Origin: Ornithinicoccus hortensis
GTDB lineage: Bacteria > Actinomycetota > Actinomycetes > Actinomycetales > Dermatophilaceae
Reading direction: 5' to 3'
Assembly (NCBI RefSeq): GCF_006716185.1
Contig: NZ_VFOP01000001.1
Span: 1,364,001 to 1,428,000 of the forward strand
Length of the DNA stretch: 64,000 nucleotides
Shown here: positions 32,764-45,270 of the stretch, piece after piece
Numbering within the stretch: position 1 is the first letter of the stretch
How the letters are laid out: every line of letters starts with the position of its first letter
Program-made: the position numbers and the translations under genes
The notes under the pieces: generated by a model
Seen by the model: the letters and a program-made list of their open reading frames with translations, nothing else
Databases searched by the model: none
What the model was told of the DNA's origin: nothing

Positions 32764-34062
32764 GTGAGCATGGGACCCGACATGACGCTGCTGCAACGCC
32801 CCCCACGGGCCACCACCGAAGCGACCGGGCAGGACCAGGCCACGGTCCTGCGCCGGGTGCGCACCCTCGGCCTGGCCGCCGTGGCCGGGTCCCTCGCCGC
32901 CTTCCTGTCGCTGATGGTGATCAGCGTCCCGGTCCTGCTGGCCTGGTTCGCCGAGTCCCTCAGCTCGGTGAGCCTGTGGCAGGCGATGGGCATCTCCGTG
33001 GACCTGTGGGCCCTGGCGCACCGGGCCACGGTCCTGGTGGGGCAGACCGAGGTGGTGCTGGCCCCGCTGCTGCTGACCTTGGTCCCGCTGCTGGCCTGCC
33101 GGTATGCCGTGAACCAGGTCCTCGTGGACCGGCCGGAGACCCGGGGCGCGCTCCGTGAGGTGTCGGGGGCCCGGGCGGCGTGGCAGGCCCTGGCCGGCAC
33201 CGAGCTGTCCCTCTTCGTCGGCGGCTACGTGCTCAGCGGCCTGCTGCTGTGCGTCCTGGCCGGGCTCGGCCAGGCACCGGTGAGCGTGGCCAGCGCCGTC
33301 CCCGGCCTGGTGCTGGTCCCGGTCGTCGCGGTGCTGTGGGGCCTGTGGCGCGAGCACCGCGTGCAGGAGCAACCGACCATCGACCGCGGGCTGCGCTGGG
33401 TCGAGGACCACACGCCCGTCCTGGTCCGGCGCGGGCTGCGCCCGGCGGCCCACGCCCTGCTGATCCTGACCGTGGGTGCCCTGGTCGTCGTGGGGCTGCT
33501 CCTGGTCCTGCGCTGGGACCGGATCGCGCTGCTCTACACCACGGTGGACGCCGGCGTGGTGGGCGCTGGCGTGCTGACCCTGGCGCAGGCCGCGGCGCTG
33601 CCGAACCTCACCGTCTGGGCGGCCGGCTGGACGACCGGCGCCGAGGTCTCGGTCGGCACGGTGACGGTCGGGTGGACCGGCTCGACCGAGGGCGACCTGC
33701 CGCTCATCCCGGTCCTGGGGGCCCTGCCGGAGCCCGGCCCGCTGCCCGCCTGGATGTGGGCCGCCATCGCCCTGCCGCTGCTCGCCGGCTGCTGGGTCGG
33801 CTGGCGGTCGATCGCCGCCGCGCCGCGACTGGCCAGCTGGTGGGCCAAGGCCCAGATCGCCGGCTCCGCCTGCCTGTTCACCTCCCTCGCCCTGGGGGCC
33901 CTGTCGCTGTTGACGAGCGGTGGGATGTCGCCGGGTTACCTGAGCACCGTGGGCACCGACGCCCTGCGGGTGACTGGAGGGGCGCTGGTGCTGCTGCTCG
34001 CCGGGTCGTTGACCACGCTGAGCCTGCTGCACCTGGTGCGGGCGCGCCGGCTCACCCGCTGA
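32764..34062 (+). CDS. DUF6350 membrane protein (PerM-like)
   Basis: 432 residues with about nine or ten membrane helices and hardly any soluble parts. GTG at 32764 is taken as start; ATGs at 32770 and 32782 are possible. The position between sucCD and purNH matches that of PerM (Rv0955) in mycobacteria, an integral membrane protein linked to cell division and survival under stress, and the DUF6350 family in general. The assignment rests on topology and conserved gene order, since the sequence itself has few sharp motifs. Confidence 0.75.
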   Translation: MSMGPDMTLLQRPPRATTEATGQDQATVLRRVRTLGLAAVAGSLAAFLSLMVISVPVLLAWFAESLSSVSLWQAMGISVDLWALAHRATVLVGQTEVVLAPLLLTLVPLLACRYAVNQVLVDRPETRGALREVSGARAAWQALAGTELSLFVGGYVLSGLLLCVLAGLGQAPVSVASAVPGLVLVPVVAVLWGLWREHRVQEQPTIDRGLRWVEDHTPVLVRRGLRPAAHALLILTVGALVVVGLLLVLRWDRIALLYTTVDAGVVGAGVLTLAQAAALPNLTVWAAGWTTGAEVSVGTVTVGWTGSTEGDLPLIPVLGALPEPGPLPAWMWAAIALPLLAGCWVGWRSIAAAPRLASWWAKAQIAGSACLFTSLALGALSLLTSGGMSPGYLSTVGTDALRVTGGALVLLLAGSLTTLSLLHLVRARRLTR

Positions 34063-34092
34063 CCGGGCTGCGGGATCACGGCCCCTCCGGGC

Positions 34093-34098
34093 TACAGT
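34093..34098 (+). promoter_or_regulatory. TACAGT -10 box of purN
   Basis: TACAGT ends six bases before the purN GTG with no ribosome binding site between. Confidence 0.45.
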
Positions 34099-34104
34099 GC
34101 GCGG

Positions 34105-34761
34105 GTGGCCGCACCGACCGATCCGTCCGTCAGCAACGCCGGCCCAGCCTCCCCGGGGCCGGTCCCCGTGGTCGTCCTGGTCTCCGGCAGCGGCACCTTG
34201 TTGCAGGCCTTGATGGACGCCTCGGCGGACCCCGCCTACGGCGTGCAGGTCGTCGCCGTCGGTGCCGACCGGCACGGGGTCGAGGGCCTGCGCCGGGCGG
34301 AGCAGGCCGGGATCCCCACCTTCGTGCACCGGGTGCCGGACTACCGGACCCGGGAGGAGTGGGACCACGCGCTGACCGCCGCCGTCACGGCATACCGGCC
34401 GCGCCTGGTCGTCTCCGCGGGCTTCCTCAAGCTGGTCGGCCCCGCCTTCCTGGCGGCCTTCGGCGGCCGCTACCTGAACAGCCACAACGCCCTGCTGCCG
34501 TCCTTCCCCGGGATGCACGGCCCGCGGGACGCCCTCGCCTACGGCGTGAAGGTGACCGGTGCGACACTGTTCGTCGTCGACGAGGGGGTCGACACCGGTG
34601 CGATCGTCGCGCAGTGCACCGTCCCGGTCCTGGCCGAGGACACCGTCGACGAACTCACCGAACGCATCAAGGCTGCCGAGCGGCCCCAACTGGTCGAGTA
34701 CGTCGGCCGGATGGCCCGCGACGGCTTCACCGTCACCGGACGAAAGGTCACCATCCCATGA
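34105..34761 (+). CDS. purN: Phosphoribosylglycinamide formyltransferase
   Basis: 218 residues, GTG start, with an 18-residue N-terminal extension before [18 protein letters not shown]. It transfers a formyl group from 10-formyl-THF to GAR in purine synthesis. The catalytic Asn-x-His is in [14 protein letters not shown] (about 123-136): the Asn and His are kept but the residue after His is Asn, where most GAR transformylases have Pro. The catalytic Asp is in DEGVDTGAI (about 154). It overlaps purH by four bases (ATGA), and FolD, which makes the folate cofactor, is encoded 2.6 kb downstream. Confidence 0.94.
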   Translation: MAAPTDPSVSNAGPASPGPVPVVVLVSGSGTLLQALMDASADPAYGVQVVAVGADRHGVEGLRRAEQAGIPTFVHRVPDYRTREEWDHALTAAVTAYRPRLVVSAGFLKLVGPAFLAAFGGRYLNSHNALLPSFPGMHGPRDALAYGVKVTGATLFVVDEGVDTGAIVAQCTVPVLAEDTVDELTERIKAAERPQLVEYVGRMARDGFTVTGRKVTIP

Positions 34762-36332
34762 CTGACGAGGGTCGCCGCCCGATCTCCCGGGCCCTGATCT
34801 CGGTCTATGACAAGACCGGCCTGGAGGAGCTCGTGCAGGGCCTGCACGCCGCCGGGGTCGCCCTGGTGTCCACCGGTTCCACGGCCGGGAGGATCGAGGC
34901 GGCCGGGGTGCCGGTCACCCGGGTCGAGGAGGTCACCGGCTTCCCCGAGTGCTTGGACGGCCGGGTCAAGACGCTGCACCCGAAGGTGCACGCCGGGCTG
35001 CTCGCCGACACCCGCAACCCCGAGCACGTCCGCCAGCTGGCGGACCTGGAGGTCGAGCCGTTCGACCTGGTGGTGAGCAACCTGTACCCGTTCGCGGACA
35101 CCGTCGCCTCCGGCGCCACGCCGGAGGAGTGCGTCGAGCAGATCGACATCGGGGGGCCCTCGATGGTCCGCGCGTCCGCCAAGAACCACGCGAGCGTCGC
35201 CGTGGTCACCGACCCCTCGGCATACCTGCAGGTCCTGGAAGCCGTCGCCGCCGGGGGGTTCACCCTCGCGGAGCGCACGCAGTTGGCTGCCCTGGCGTTC
35301 CGGCACACCGCGACCTACGACGTGGCGGTCGCCTCCTGGATGGGCAACGTGCTCACCGACACCAGCGAGGGGACCGGCTTCCCGTCCTGGGTCGGGGCGA
35401 CCTGGGAGCGGCAGGCGGTGCTGCGCTACGGCGAGAACCCGCACCAGCGGGCCGCCCTGTATGCCGACGGCTACCTCACCGAGCCGGGCCTGGCGCAGGC
35501 CGAGCAGCTGCACGGCAAAGAGATGTCCTACAACAACTACATCGATGCCGATGCCGCCCGGAGGGCCGCGCACGACCACGGGGACCAGCCGACGGTCGCG
35601 ATCATCAAGCACGCCAACCCCTGCGGCATCGCGGTCGGGCAGGACATCGCCGAGGCGCACCGCAAGGCACACGCCTGCGACCCCGTCTCGGCCTACGGGG
35701 GCATCGTCGCCACGAACCGGCCGGTGACCCTCGAGCTCGCCCACCAGCTCCAGGACATCTTCACCGAGGTCGTGGTGGCCCCGGACTTCGAGCCGGCCGC
35801 GGTCGAGGTGCTCACCGCGAAGAAGAACCTGCGGCTGCTCCGGGCCACGTCCCCGTCCGGCGGTGGGATCGAGACGCGGCCGGTGTCCGGGGGGATGCTG
35901 ATGCAGGCCGTGGACGCCATCGACGCCGAGGGCGACGACCCGGCCACCTGGACCCTGGCGGCCGGTGCGGCCGCCGACGAGGCGACGCTGGCCGACCTGG
36001 CGTTCGCCTGGCGCTCGGTGCGCGCCACCAAGTCGAACGCGATCCTGTTGGCCCGGGACGGCGCCAGCGTCGGGATCGGGATGGGGCAGGTCAACCGGGT
36101 CGACTCCTGCCAGCTGGCGGTCTCCCGGGCCGGGGCGGAACGGGCGGCCGGGTCCGTCGGTGCCTCGGACGCGTTCTTCCCGTTCGCCGACGGCCTGCAG
36201 ATCCTGCTGGACGCGGGTGTCCGGGCCGTCGTCTCGCCCGGCGGCTCGATCCGCGACGCGGAGGTCGTCGCCGCGGCCGAGCAGGCCGGTGCCACCCTGT
36301 ACTTCACCGGGACCAGGCACTTTGCGCACTGA
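34758..36332 (+). CDS. purH: Bifunctional AICAR formyltransferase/IMP cyclohydrolase
   Basis: 524 residues. The N-terminal MGS-like cyclohydrolase domain includes [31 protein letters not shown] and [23 protein letters not shown]; the C-terminal transformylase domain has the [11 protein letters not shown] motif, with the catalytic Lys-His pair, and [11 protein letters not shown]. It carries out the last two steps to IMP. Length and domain order are normal. The ATG overlaps the purN stop, so purN and purH are translated together. IMP made here feeds guaB and guaA elsewhere in the window. Confidence 0.97.
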   Translation: MTDEGRRPISRALISVYDKTGLEELVQGLHAAGVALVSTGSTAGRIEAAGVPVTRVEEVTGFPECLDGRVKTLHPKVHAGLLADTRNPEHVRQLADLEVEPFDLVVSNLYPFADTVASGATPEECVEQIDIGGPSMVRASAKNHASVAVVTDPSAYLQVLEAVAAGGFTLAERTQLAALAFRHTATYDVAVASWMGNVLTDTSEGTGFPSWVGATWERQAVLRYGENPHQRAALYADGYLTEPGLAQAEQLHGKEMSYNNYIDADAARRAAHDHGDQPTVAIIKHANPCGIAVGQDIAEAHRKAHACDPVSAYGGIVATNRPVTLELAHQLQDIFTEVVVAPDFEPAAVEVLTAKKNLRLLRATSPSGGGIETRPVSGGMLMQAVDAIDAEGDDPATWTLAAGAAADEATLADLAFAWRSVRATKSNAILLARDGASVGIGMGQVNRVDSCQLAVSRAGAERAAGSVGASDAFFPFADGLQILLDAGVRAVVSPGGSIRDAEVVAAAEQAGATLYFTGTRHFAH

Positions 36333-36344
36333 GTCCTCGTCGCG

Positions 36345-37313
36345 TTGAGCGCGTCCACGTCCGGTCGGACGTTGTTCCTGGCGCTCCTGGCGGCGTTCAC
36401 CTGCGGGGCGCTGCTGGCCATCCAGTCGCGGATCCACGGCATCCTCGCGGGCGGGATCGGCACCTTCCAGACCGCCTGGTGGAGCTTCGGCTCCGGGGCC
36501 CTGCTGCTGTGCCTGTTCCTGCTGGCGCCCCGCTACCGGGAGCACGTCGCGCGGATCCCGGCCGCGCTCCGGTCCGGGGGGTTGCGCTGGTGGCAGCTGC
36601 TCGGTGGGGTGTGCGGCGGCCTGCTCGTCGCCGTGCAGGCGTATGCCGTGCCCCTGGTGGGGGTGGCCGCCTTCCTGATCGCGATCGTCGGTGGCCAGGT
36701 GGTCAGCGCCCTCCTGGTGGACAAGTGGGGACTGGGGCCGGCCGGCGCCAAGGCGCTGTCGACCGCCCGGGTCCTGGCGGCGGCCGTGGCCGCGACCGGG
36801 GTCGCCATCGCGGCCACGGCCGGGGGTAACGGGGGCGGCACGTTCGGCGTCGTCCCGGTGGCGCTGGCCTTCGTCATCGGGCTCGGGTCGGCGGTCCAGC
36901 AGGCGTTCAACGGGCAGGTCGGGGTGGCCGCGCGGGACTCCCTGGTCACCGCCCACCTGAACTTCGCCACCGGGTTGCTCACCCTGCTGGTCGTGGGGGC
37001 CGTCGCGGTGCTGCGAGCCGGCCCGCCGGACCCCTCCGGGCAGCCGTGGTGGGTCTGGGTCGGCGGGATCCTGGGGATCTGCTACATCGCCCTCGCGGCA
37101 TGGGCTGTCCGGCACATCGGGATCCTGCTCTTCGGGCTCGTCACGATCACCAGCCAGATGTCGATCGCCCTGGCGCTCGACCTCGCCGTCGCCGAGACCC
37201 GGGCGCTGATCGGTCCCCAGCTGCTGATCGGCATCGGGCTGACCGTGCTGGCGGCCTGCGGGGCGGCGCTGGCCGCCAACCGCGAGCGGCGCCCGCTGCC
37301 CGCTGCCCGGTGA
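36345..37313 (+). CDS. DMT superfamily permease, YdcZ/DUF606 type
   Basis: 322 residues with about ten membrane helices in two similar halves. Each half has the YdcZ pattern ([32 protein letters not shown] in the first; [15 protein letters not shown] in the second). The start is a TTG at 36345; no better start is visible. Transporters of this group export or import small metabolites, but substrates are mostly unknown. It lies 12 bases after purH, so it is probably in the same transcript, and a purine or drug substrate can only be guessed. Confidence 0.75.
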   Translation: MSASTSGRTLFLALLAAFTCGALLAIQSRIHGILAGGIGTFQTAWWSFGSGALLLCLFLLAPRYREHVARIPAALRSGGLRWWQLLGGVCGGLLVAVQAYAVPLVGVAAFLIAIVGGQVVSALLVDKWGLGPAGAKALSTARVLAAAVAATGVAIAATAGGNGGGTFGVVPVALAFVIGLGSAVQQAFNGQVGVAARDSLVTAHLNFATGLLTLLVVGAVAVLRAGPPDPSGQPWWVWVGGILGICYIALAAWAVRHIGILLFGLVTITSQMSIALALDLAVAETRALIGPQLLIGIGLTVLAACGAALAANRERRPLPAAR

Positions 37314-37373
37314 GACCCGTGAGGCCCGGCGGCCGGCCCCACCCGCGCCGTCCCGGCGGCAGCTCCGCACACC

Positions 37374-37379
37374 TAGACT
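37374..37379 (+). promoter_or_regulatory. TAGACT -10 box of folD
   Basis: TAGACT ends seven bases before the folD ATG with no ribosome binding site between. Confidence 0.5.
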
Positions 37380-37386
37380 GGCCGGC

Positions 37387-38277
37387 ATGACGGCACAGAT
37401 CCTTGACGGCAAGGCCGGGTTGGCGACCATCAAGGAGGAGCTCGCGCTCCGGGTCCGGGCGCTGCGGGAGCAGGGGGTCCGCCCCGGGTTGGGCACCGTG
37501 CTCGTGGGGGACGACCCCGGGAGCACCTGGTACGTGAACGCCAAGCACCGCGACTGCGCCGAGATCGGCATCGAGTCCATGCGCCGCGACCTCCCCGCCG
37601 GCAGCACCCAGGCGGAGGTGGAGGCGGTGGTCGACGAGCTCAACGGCGACGACGCCTGCACGGCCTTCCTGGTGCAGCAACCCACCGGCCTCGACGAGTT
37701 CGCGATCCTGTCCCGCGTGCTGCCGGAGAAGGACGTCGACGGACTGCACCCGGTCAACCTGGGCAGCCTGGTCCTCGGGCGGGCCGCTCCGCTGCCCTGC
37801 ACCCCGGTGGGGGTCGTGGAGCTGCTGCGCCGCCACGACGTCGAGGTCGCCGGGGCCGAGGTCGTGGTGGTGGGGCGTGGCCTGACGGTCGGCCGCCCGC
37901 TCGGCCTGATCCTGACCCGTCGCTCGGAGAACGCCACGGTGACCCTGTGCCACACCGGGACCCGCGACCTGGCCGCCCACACGCGGCGGGCCGACATCGT
38001 GGTGTCCGCTGCCGGGGTGCCGGACCTGGTCACCGCCGACATGGTCCGTCCCGGGGCAGCCGTCCTGGACGTGGGAGTCGCCCGGGTGGACGGCAAGATC
38101 GCGGGCGACGTCGCCGCCGACGTGGCGGAGGTGGCCGGTTGGATCTCGCCCAACCCCGGCGGCGTGGGCCCGATGACCCGCGCCATGCTGCTGACCAACG
38201 TGGTCGAGGCCGCCGAGCGTCAGGCTGCGGCCGGTGGCGCCCCGTCGATCCCTGCGGGCCCCGCCCCGACCCCGTGA
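37387..38277 (+). CDS. folD: Methylenetetrahydrofolate dehydrogenase/cyclohydrolase FolD
   Basis: 296 residues. It interconverts 5,10-methylene-THF and 10-formyl-THF, the one-carbon donor used by PurN and PurH. The active-site Tyr49 and Lys53 are in [34 protein letters not shown] and [11 protein letters not shown] are family blocks; [18 protein letters not shown] is the NADP-binding loop, with Leu-Thr in place of the more usual S-x-I-V-G. The C-terminus adds about 15 Pro/Ala-rich residues. It overlaps the DUF3017 gene by four bases. Confidence 0.95.
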   Translation: MTAQILDGKAGLATIKEELALRVRALREQGVRPGLGTVLVGDDPGSTWYVNAKHRDCAEIGIESMRRDLPAGSTQAEVEAVVDELNGDDACTAFLVQQPTGLDEFAILSRVLPEKDVDGLHPVNLGSLVLGRAAPLPCTPVGVVELLRRHDVEVAGAEVVVVGRGLTVGRPLGLILTRRSENATVTLCHTGTRDLAAHTRRADIVVSAAGVPDLVTADMVRPGAAVLDVGVARVDGKIAGDVAADVAEVAGWISPNPGGVGPMTRAMLLTNVVEAAERQAAAGGAPSIPAGPAPTP

Positions 38278-38639
38278 CGGAGCACCAGGACACCCCGGCC
38301 CCGGGCCCGGACGAGGACGCCGCGGCCGACGGGGTGGAGGTGGGGGACCAGGCGGTGGCTCCGCCGCTCCCGACCTGGCGGCGCCGCCAACCGCTGGGCT
38401 GGTGGTGGATCCTGCCGGTCGGCCTCGTCGCAGCGTTCGGGGTGCTGCTGCAGGGCGAGCTGCGCGAGTTCGGCTACGTCGTGGCGGGCACCCTGGCGAC
38501 CGCCGGTCTGGTCCGGTTGGTCCTGCCCCGGGGCGCCGTCGGCGGCCTCCTGGTGAGGTCCCGGTGGCTGGACGTGGCGTGCCTGTGGGGTTTCGCGCTG
38601 GCGGTGGCCTTCCTCAGCGCGACCCTGCGGATCCGCTGA
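38274..38639 (+). CDS. DUF3017 membrane protein
   Basis: 121 residues from the GTG that overlaps the folD stop. An acidic N-terminus of about 38 residues is followed by three membrane segments (about 44-60, 66-83 and 97-115). Proteins of the DUF3017 family stand directly after folD in many actinobacteria; their function is not known. Translational coupling with folD is clear from the overlap, but nothing in the sequence suggests a catalytic role. Confidence 0.75.
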   Translation: MTEHQDTPAPGPDEDAAADGVEVGDQAVAPPLPTWRRRQPLGWWWILPVGLVAAFGVLLQGELREFGYVVAGTLATAGLVRLVLPRGAVGGLLVRSRWLDVACLWGFALAVAFLSATLRIR

Positions 38640-38643
38640 CCGG

Positions 38644-38680
38644 CGGACGGCGCCGTCGATCCGGCATACGACGCCGTCCG
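38644..38680. terminator. Possible hairpin between convergent DUF3017 and mdh genes
   Basis: A nine-base-pair stem (38644-38652 with 38672-38680) around a 19-base loop. It is the only structure I see in this short convergent gap. Confidence 0.4.
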
Positions 38681-38685
38681 GCCGC

Positions 38686-39675
<990 letters not shown>

Positions 39676-39774
39676 GATGTCGTGACCCTTCGTCGAGCAG
39701 GAATCTGGTCTGTGGTGACGGTAGCAGCGGGCGGGACCGGACGGGACACCCAGGTCCGTGGGGGAGCGCGATAA

Positions 39775-42036
<2,262 letters not shown>

Positions 42037-42753
42037 TTACCCGTAGCTGGGCAGCACCGGCAGGGGCTTGTCGCTCTGCACGCCGCGGTCGATGCCGCGG
42101 GTGACCCAGAGCAGGATCCGGCCGGTGTTGCCCTCCACCACCTGACCGCCGCCGCCGAGGTGGATCTTGCGGCCGTCGGACGGGATGAGGGTGACGTGCG
42201 GGCAGCCGACCTTGCCGTTCAGCCGGTCGGCGGCCTCGACCAGGGCGGCGTGCACGACCTCGGTGGGGCAGTCCTTGAAGAGGAAGCCGACATCGAGGTC
42301 GACGTGGTGCATGGTCACCTCGCGCAGCCGCATCCACGGGACCTGGCTGCCGGCCATCGTCACCGCCGTGCTGCCGGTGCGGACGTCCGTGAGGTCGGTG
42401 CGCCCGCGCAGGCGCTCGGCGCGCTGCCGGAACGCGCTGGAGGCCGTGGTCACGTCGGCGCGGAGACGCTGGAGCGACTGCTTGGCGCCCTCCTCGATGT
42501 CGGCCTCCCGCTGCTCCAGGGAGGAGTAGGCCGGCACCTCGCGCCCGGTGGACGCCCAGCCGACGAGGTGCTGCAGGGCGTCGGCGTTACGGGCCAGGTG
42601 GGCCAGGACGTGGGCACGGGTCCACCCGGGGAGCAGCGACGGGCCGCGCAGGGTCTCCTCGTCGAGCTTGCCCAGGGTGGCCGCGAGGGCCTTGTCCGCC
42701 TCGTCCAGCCGGGCCAGCGCTCGATCGACGCTGAGGTACACGGGCAGTGTCAT
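42037..42753 (-). CDS. Maleylpyruvate isomerase family mycothiol-dependent enzyme
   Basis: 238 residues; the ATG has GGAGG about nine bases upstream. LLPGWTRAHVLAHLARNADAL (about 41-60, with the metal-binding His) starts a DinB-like four-helix bundle, and REVTMHHVDLDVGF (about 144-157) carries further His residues. A C-terminal domain ending in WVTRGIDRGV is typical of the mycothiol-dependent maleylpyruvate isomerase family. In actinobacteria these use mycothiol; the actual substrate is unknown because no gentisate pathway is nearby. Confidence 0.82.
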   Translation of the reverse strand: MTLPVYLSVDRALARLDEADKALAATLGKLDEETLRGPSLLPGWTRAHVLAHLARNADALQHLVGWASTGREVPAYSSLEQREADIEEGAKQSLQRLRADVTTASSAFRQRAERLRGRTDLTDVRTGSTAVTMAGSQVPWMRLREVTMHHVDLDVGFLFKDCPTEVVHAALVEAADRLNGKVGCPHVTLIPSDGRKIHLGGGGQVVEGNTGRILLWVTRGIDRGVQSDKPLPVLPSYG

Positions 42754-42872
42754 GGGCCAACCTCCGTCTGCAGGGACCTGTCGTGTCGATCCTGCCCCCG
42801 CCCGGGCGGCCCCGCAACCGTCCGCCGGCACGGCGCGCCGGACCGGCGCGCGGTCTCCGGTGTCCTGGGGCC

Positions 42873-43073
42873 TCAGTCCCCGCGGCCCATCGCCCGACGC
42901 ACCCGGCCGAGCCAGCTGCCCGCGGCGGCGGCGCCGCTGCTGCTGCCCAGGCCCCGCCCCACGCTGCGGTTCCTGAGCCGGCGGTGACAGCGGCGGCACA
43001 GGTAGCGCCCGGTCACCGAACGCTGGGGGTTACCCATCTGTCGCTTCCGGCAGTTGTCGCAGGTGAAGGCCAC
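42873..43073 (-). CDS. Small zinc-ribbon protein
   Basis: 66 residues from a GTG, three bases after the stop of the S10 carboxypeptidase gene, so probably the second gene of an operon. Two CxxC pairs (TCDNCRKRQ at 5-8 and LCRRCHRRLRNR at 26-29) are spaced like a rubredoxin-type zinc ribbon. The rest is basic and Gly/Ser/Ala-rich. It could bind nucleic acid or a ribosomal partner, but the function is unknown. Confidence 0.7.
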   Translation of the reverse strand: MAFTCDNCRKRQMGNPQRSVTGRYLCRRCHRRLRNRSVGRGLGSSSGAAAAGSWLGRVRRAMGRGD

Positions 43074-43076
43074 CGG

Positions 43077-44612
43077 TCAGGACCTCCCGCTCGCCCGGGC
43101 GACGAAGTCGGCCAGGTCCGCCGACTGCTGGAGCCGGGACGGCTCGTGGACGTACATCATGTGGCCCGCCTCGTAGTACTTGTGCTCGATGTTGGCGTCG
43201 AGCTCCGCGGGGATGGCCAGGTGCTGCAAGACCTCGCGTGCGGCGTAGTAGGGGGTCGCGCCGTCGAACCAGCCGTAGGCCACGTGGACCTGGAGGTGGG
43301 GGTTGGCCCGCATGGCCCGTGCCAGCTTGGGGGTGACGTCGACCGACCGTCCCTCGAACTCGGCGAACGACCACGGGTGGACCTTGCCGGAGATCTGCTC
43401 GTAGTGCAGGTCCGACTCGTAGCCCAGCTCGGACCGGACGTGGTGGTTGAAGGCGGCGGCGTACGGCCCGGCGATGGCGTCGTGGGAGGGGTCCGCGTCC
43501 ATCAGCTCGGCGTTTCCGGCGGCCGCCGGCCCGGTGAACCTGGAGTCCAGCCGACCGACGACCCGGCCCTGGTCGCGCAGCAGCTCGGTGAAGAACCGCA
43601 GGTGCTCGATCCGCAGGTCGGCGCGGTCCACCCACTCGGGGGAGAGCCCGGTGAGCCCGGCGACCTTCCGGACGTGCTCGGCGCGTTGCGCCCCCGTCAG
43701 ACGACGCCCCTGCGCCAGCGCCCAGGGATAGTCGCGCTCGCAGTACTCCTCCGCCTCGCGGACCACGGTGGACAGCGCCTTGCGCCCGTGCTTGCCGTGG
43801 TAGTGGGCGACCGCCGCGTAGGTGGGCAGGAAGCCGACGAAGGCGCGGTCGCTGTCCGGCTCGTGCAGGCCGATCGACCCCATGTCGAGCACCGAGGAGA
43901 TCAGCATGATGCCGTTCAGGTACATCCCGTAGCGCTGCTGCAGGTGCTCGGCCAGGGCCGCGGCCCGGGTGGTGCCGTAGGACTCGCCCGCGAGGAACTT
44001 GGGCGACATCCACCGCTGGTTGCGGGAGGTCCACAGCCGGATGATCTCGCCGACCGACTCGATGTCACCGGTGAACCCGTGGTAGCTCTTGGCCTTGCCA
44101 CCCTTCACCGCGCGCGAGTAGCCCGTGGAGACCGGGTCGATGAAGACCAGGTCGGAGACGGCCAGCAACGACTCGGCGTTGTCCACCAGGGCATACGGCG
44201 GGGCCTCCAGTGCCCCCACGTCGCCCATCTGCACCCGGCGCGGTCCGAGCAGCCCCAGGTGCAGCCACACCGAGGAGGAGCCGGGGCCACCGTTGAACGC
44301 GAAGGTCACCGGGCGCGGTGGGGCGCTCGCCGGCTGGTCCAGCACGTAGGAGGTCAGGAACACCTCCGCCTTCGCCTCGACGCCGGTGAAGACGTCGTCC
44401 TTGACCACCTCTTCGCGCAGCACGACCCGTCCGGTCGTGGCGGAGTAGCGCAGCGTGCGCCGACCGACCTTCAGGGTGTGCTGGGTGGTGACGAGGTCGT
44501 CCTCGGGTGGCGCCGGGGTGCTGCTGCGCCCCTCCTGACCTGGGTCGGGGGCGTCGGCGGCGGTGCCGTCCGGGTCCTGCGCGGGGGTTCCGTCCTGAGC
44601 GTCGTCGACCAT
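43077..44612 (-). CDS. S10 family serine carboxypeptidase
   Basis: 511 residues. The catalytic triad of the serine carboxypeptidase family is visible: FLAGESYGTTRAAAL (Ser about 212), YGWFDGATPYYAA (Asp about 451) and EAGHMMYVHEPS (His about 485); the oxyanion motif FNGGPGSSSVWLHLGLLGP (about 107-125) is also intact. The first 40 residues are acidic and Pro-rich, with no signal peptide or lipobox, so the enzyme appears to stay in the cytoplasm, which is unusual since most members are secreted or vacuolar. It removes C-terminal residues from peptides; the natural target is unknown. Confidence 0.88.
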   Translation of the reverse strand: MVDDAQDGTPAQDPDGTAADAPDPGQEGRSSTPAPPEDDLVTTQHTLKVGRRTLRYSATTGRVVLREEVVKDDVFTGVEAKAEVFLTSYVLDQPASAPPRPVTFAFNGGPGSSSVWLHLGLLGPRRVQMGDVGALEAPPYALVDNAESLLAVSDLVFIDPVSTGYSRAVKGGKAKSYHGFTGDIESVGEIIRLWTSRNQRWMSPKFLAGESYGTTRAAALAEHLQQRYGMYLNGIMLISSVLDMGSIGLHEPDSDRAFVGFLPTYAAVAHYHGKHGRKALSTVVREAEEYCERDYPWALAQGRRLTGAQRAEHVRKVAGLTGLSPEWVDRADLRIEHLRFFTELLRDQGRVVGRLDSRFTGPAAAGNAELMDADPSHDAIAGPYAAAFNHHVRSELGYESDLHYEQISGKVHPWSFAEFEGRSVDVTPKLARAMRANPHLQVHVAYGWFDGATPYYAAREVLQHLAIPAELDANIEHKYYEAGHMMYVHEPSRLQQSADLADFVARASGRS

Positions 44613-44619
44613 GGGCCCG

Positions 44620-44625
44620 ACTCTA
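44620..44625 (-). promoter_or_regulatory. TAGAGT -10 box of the S10 peptidase gene
   Basis: On the minus strand TAGAGT ends seven bases before the ATG; no ribosome binding site between. Confidence 0.45.
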
Positions 44626-44699
44626 CGTCCTGCGGCTCGGCGGCACCGGCCCGTCCCCGGGGTATGCCGTGCCGCGGGTGTCCGGGCGGCCCTGCGGGG

Positions 44700-44705
44700 T
44701 AGGGT
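44700..44705 (+). promoter_or_regulatory. TAGGGT -10 box of the 2H phosphoesterase gene
   Basis: TAGGGT ends seven bases before the GTG at 44713. Confidence 0.4.
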
Positions 44706-44712
44706 CGGTCGG

Positions 44713-45246
44713 GTGACAGCCCGTGTCGAGCAGAGCCTTACCGTGGGGGTCGCGCTGCCGATCCCGGAGCCCTGGGGAGAGCAGTTGCGTCAGGTCCGGC
44801 TCGGGTTCGGCGAGGAGCGAGCGGCGCACATCCCCACCCACGTGACCCTGCTGCCACCCACCCAGGTGGCGGTCGACCGGTGCGCCGACCTCGAGGAGCA
44901 CCTGGCGGGTGTCGCCGAACGGCACGCCGCCTTCCCCATGGTGCTGCGGGGCACCGGCACCTTCCGTCCGGTGTCGGACGTGGTCTACATCCAGGTCGCC
45001 AACGGGGTGGCGCCGTGCGAGGAGCTGGAGCGCGCGGTCCGGGAGGGGCCGGTGTCGCGGGAACTCCAGTTCCCCTACCACCCACACGTCACGGTGGCCC
45101 ACGACATGGAGTCCGCCACCCTGGACCGTGCCTTCGAGGAGCTGTCCTCGTTCCACTGCGAGTTCACCGCCGACCGGTTCACCCTCTACGTGCACGACGG
45201 CGACGAGGTGTGGCGCACGCTGCGCCGTTTCCAACTCACCGGGTGA
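44713..45246 (+). CDS. 2'-5' RNA ligase family (2H phosphoesterase) protein
   Basis: 177 residues from a GTG. Two HxT-type motifs mark the 2H superfamily: IPTHVTLLPP (about 38-47) and YHPHVTVAHD (about 119-128). The Pro after each motif and the Phe/Tyr-rich strands are typical. Family members hydrolyse or ligate 2'-5' or cyclic phosphodiester bonds in RNA or small nucleotides; the role here is not known. It is divergent from the S10 carboxypeptidase and convergent with the GT4 gene. Confidence 0.82.
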   Translation: MTARVEQSLTVGVALPIPEPWGEQLRQVRLGFGEERAAHIPTHVTLLPPTQVAVDRCADLEEHLAGVAERHAAFPMVLRGTGTFRPVSDVVYIQVANGVAPCEELERAVREGPVSRELQFPYHPHVTVAHDMESATLDRAFEELSSFHCEFTADRFTLYVHDGDEVWRTLRRFQLTG

Positions 45247-45270
45247 CCGGTCCGACGGGGGCCGGGTCGG

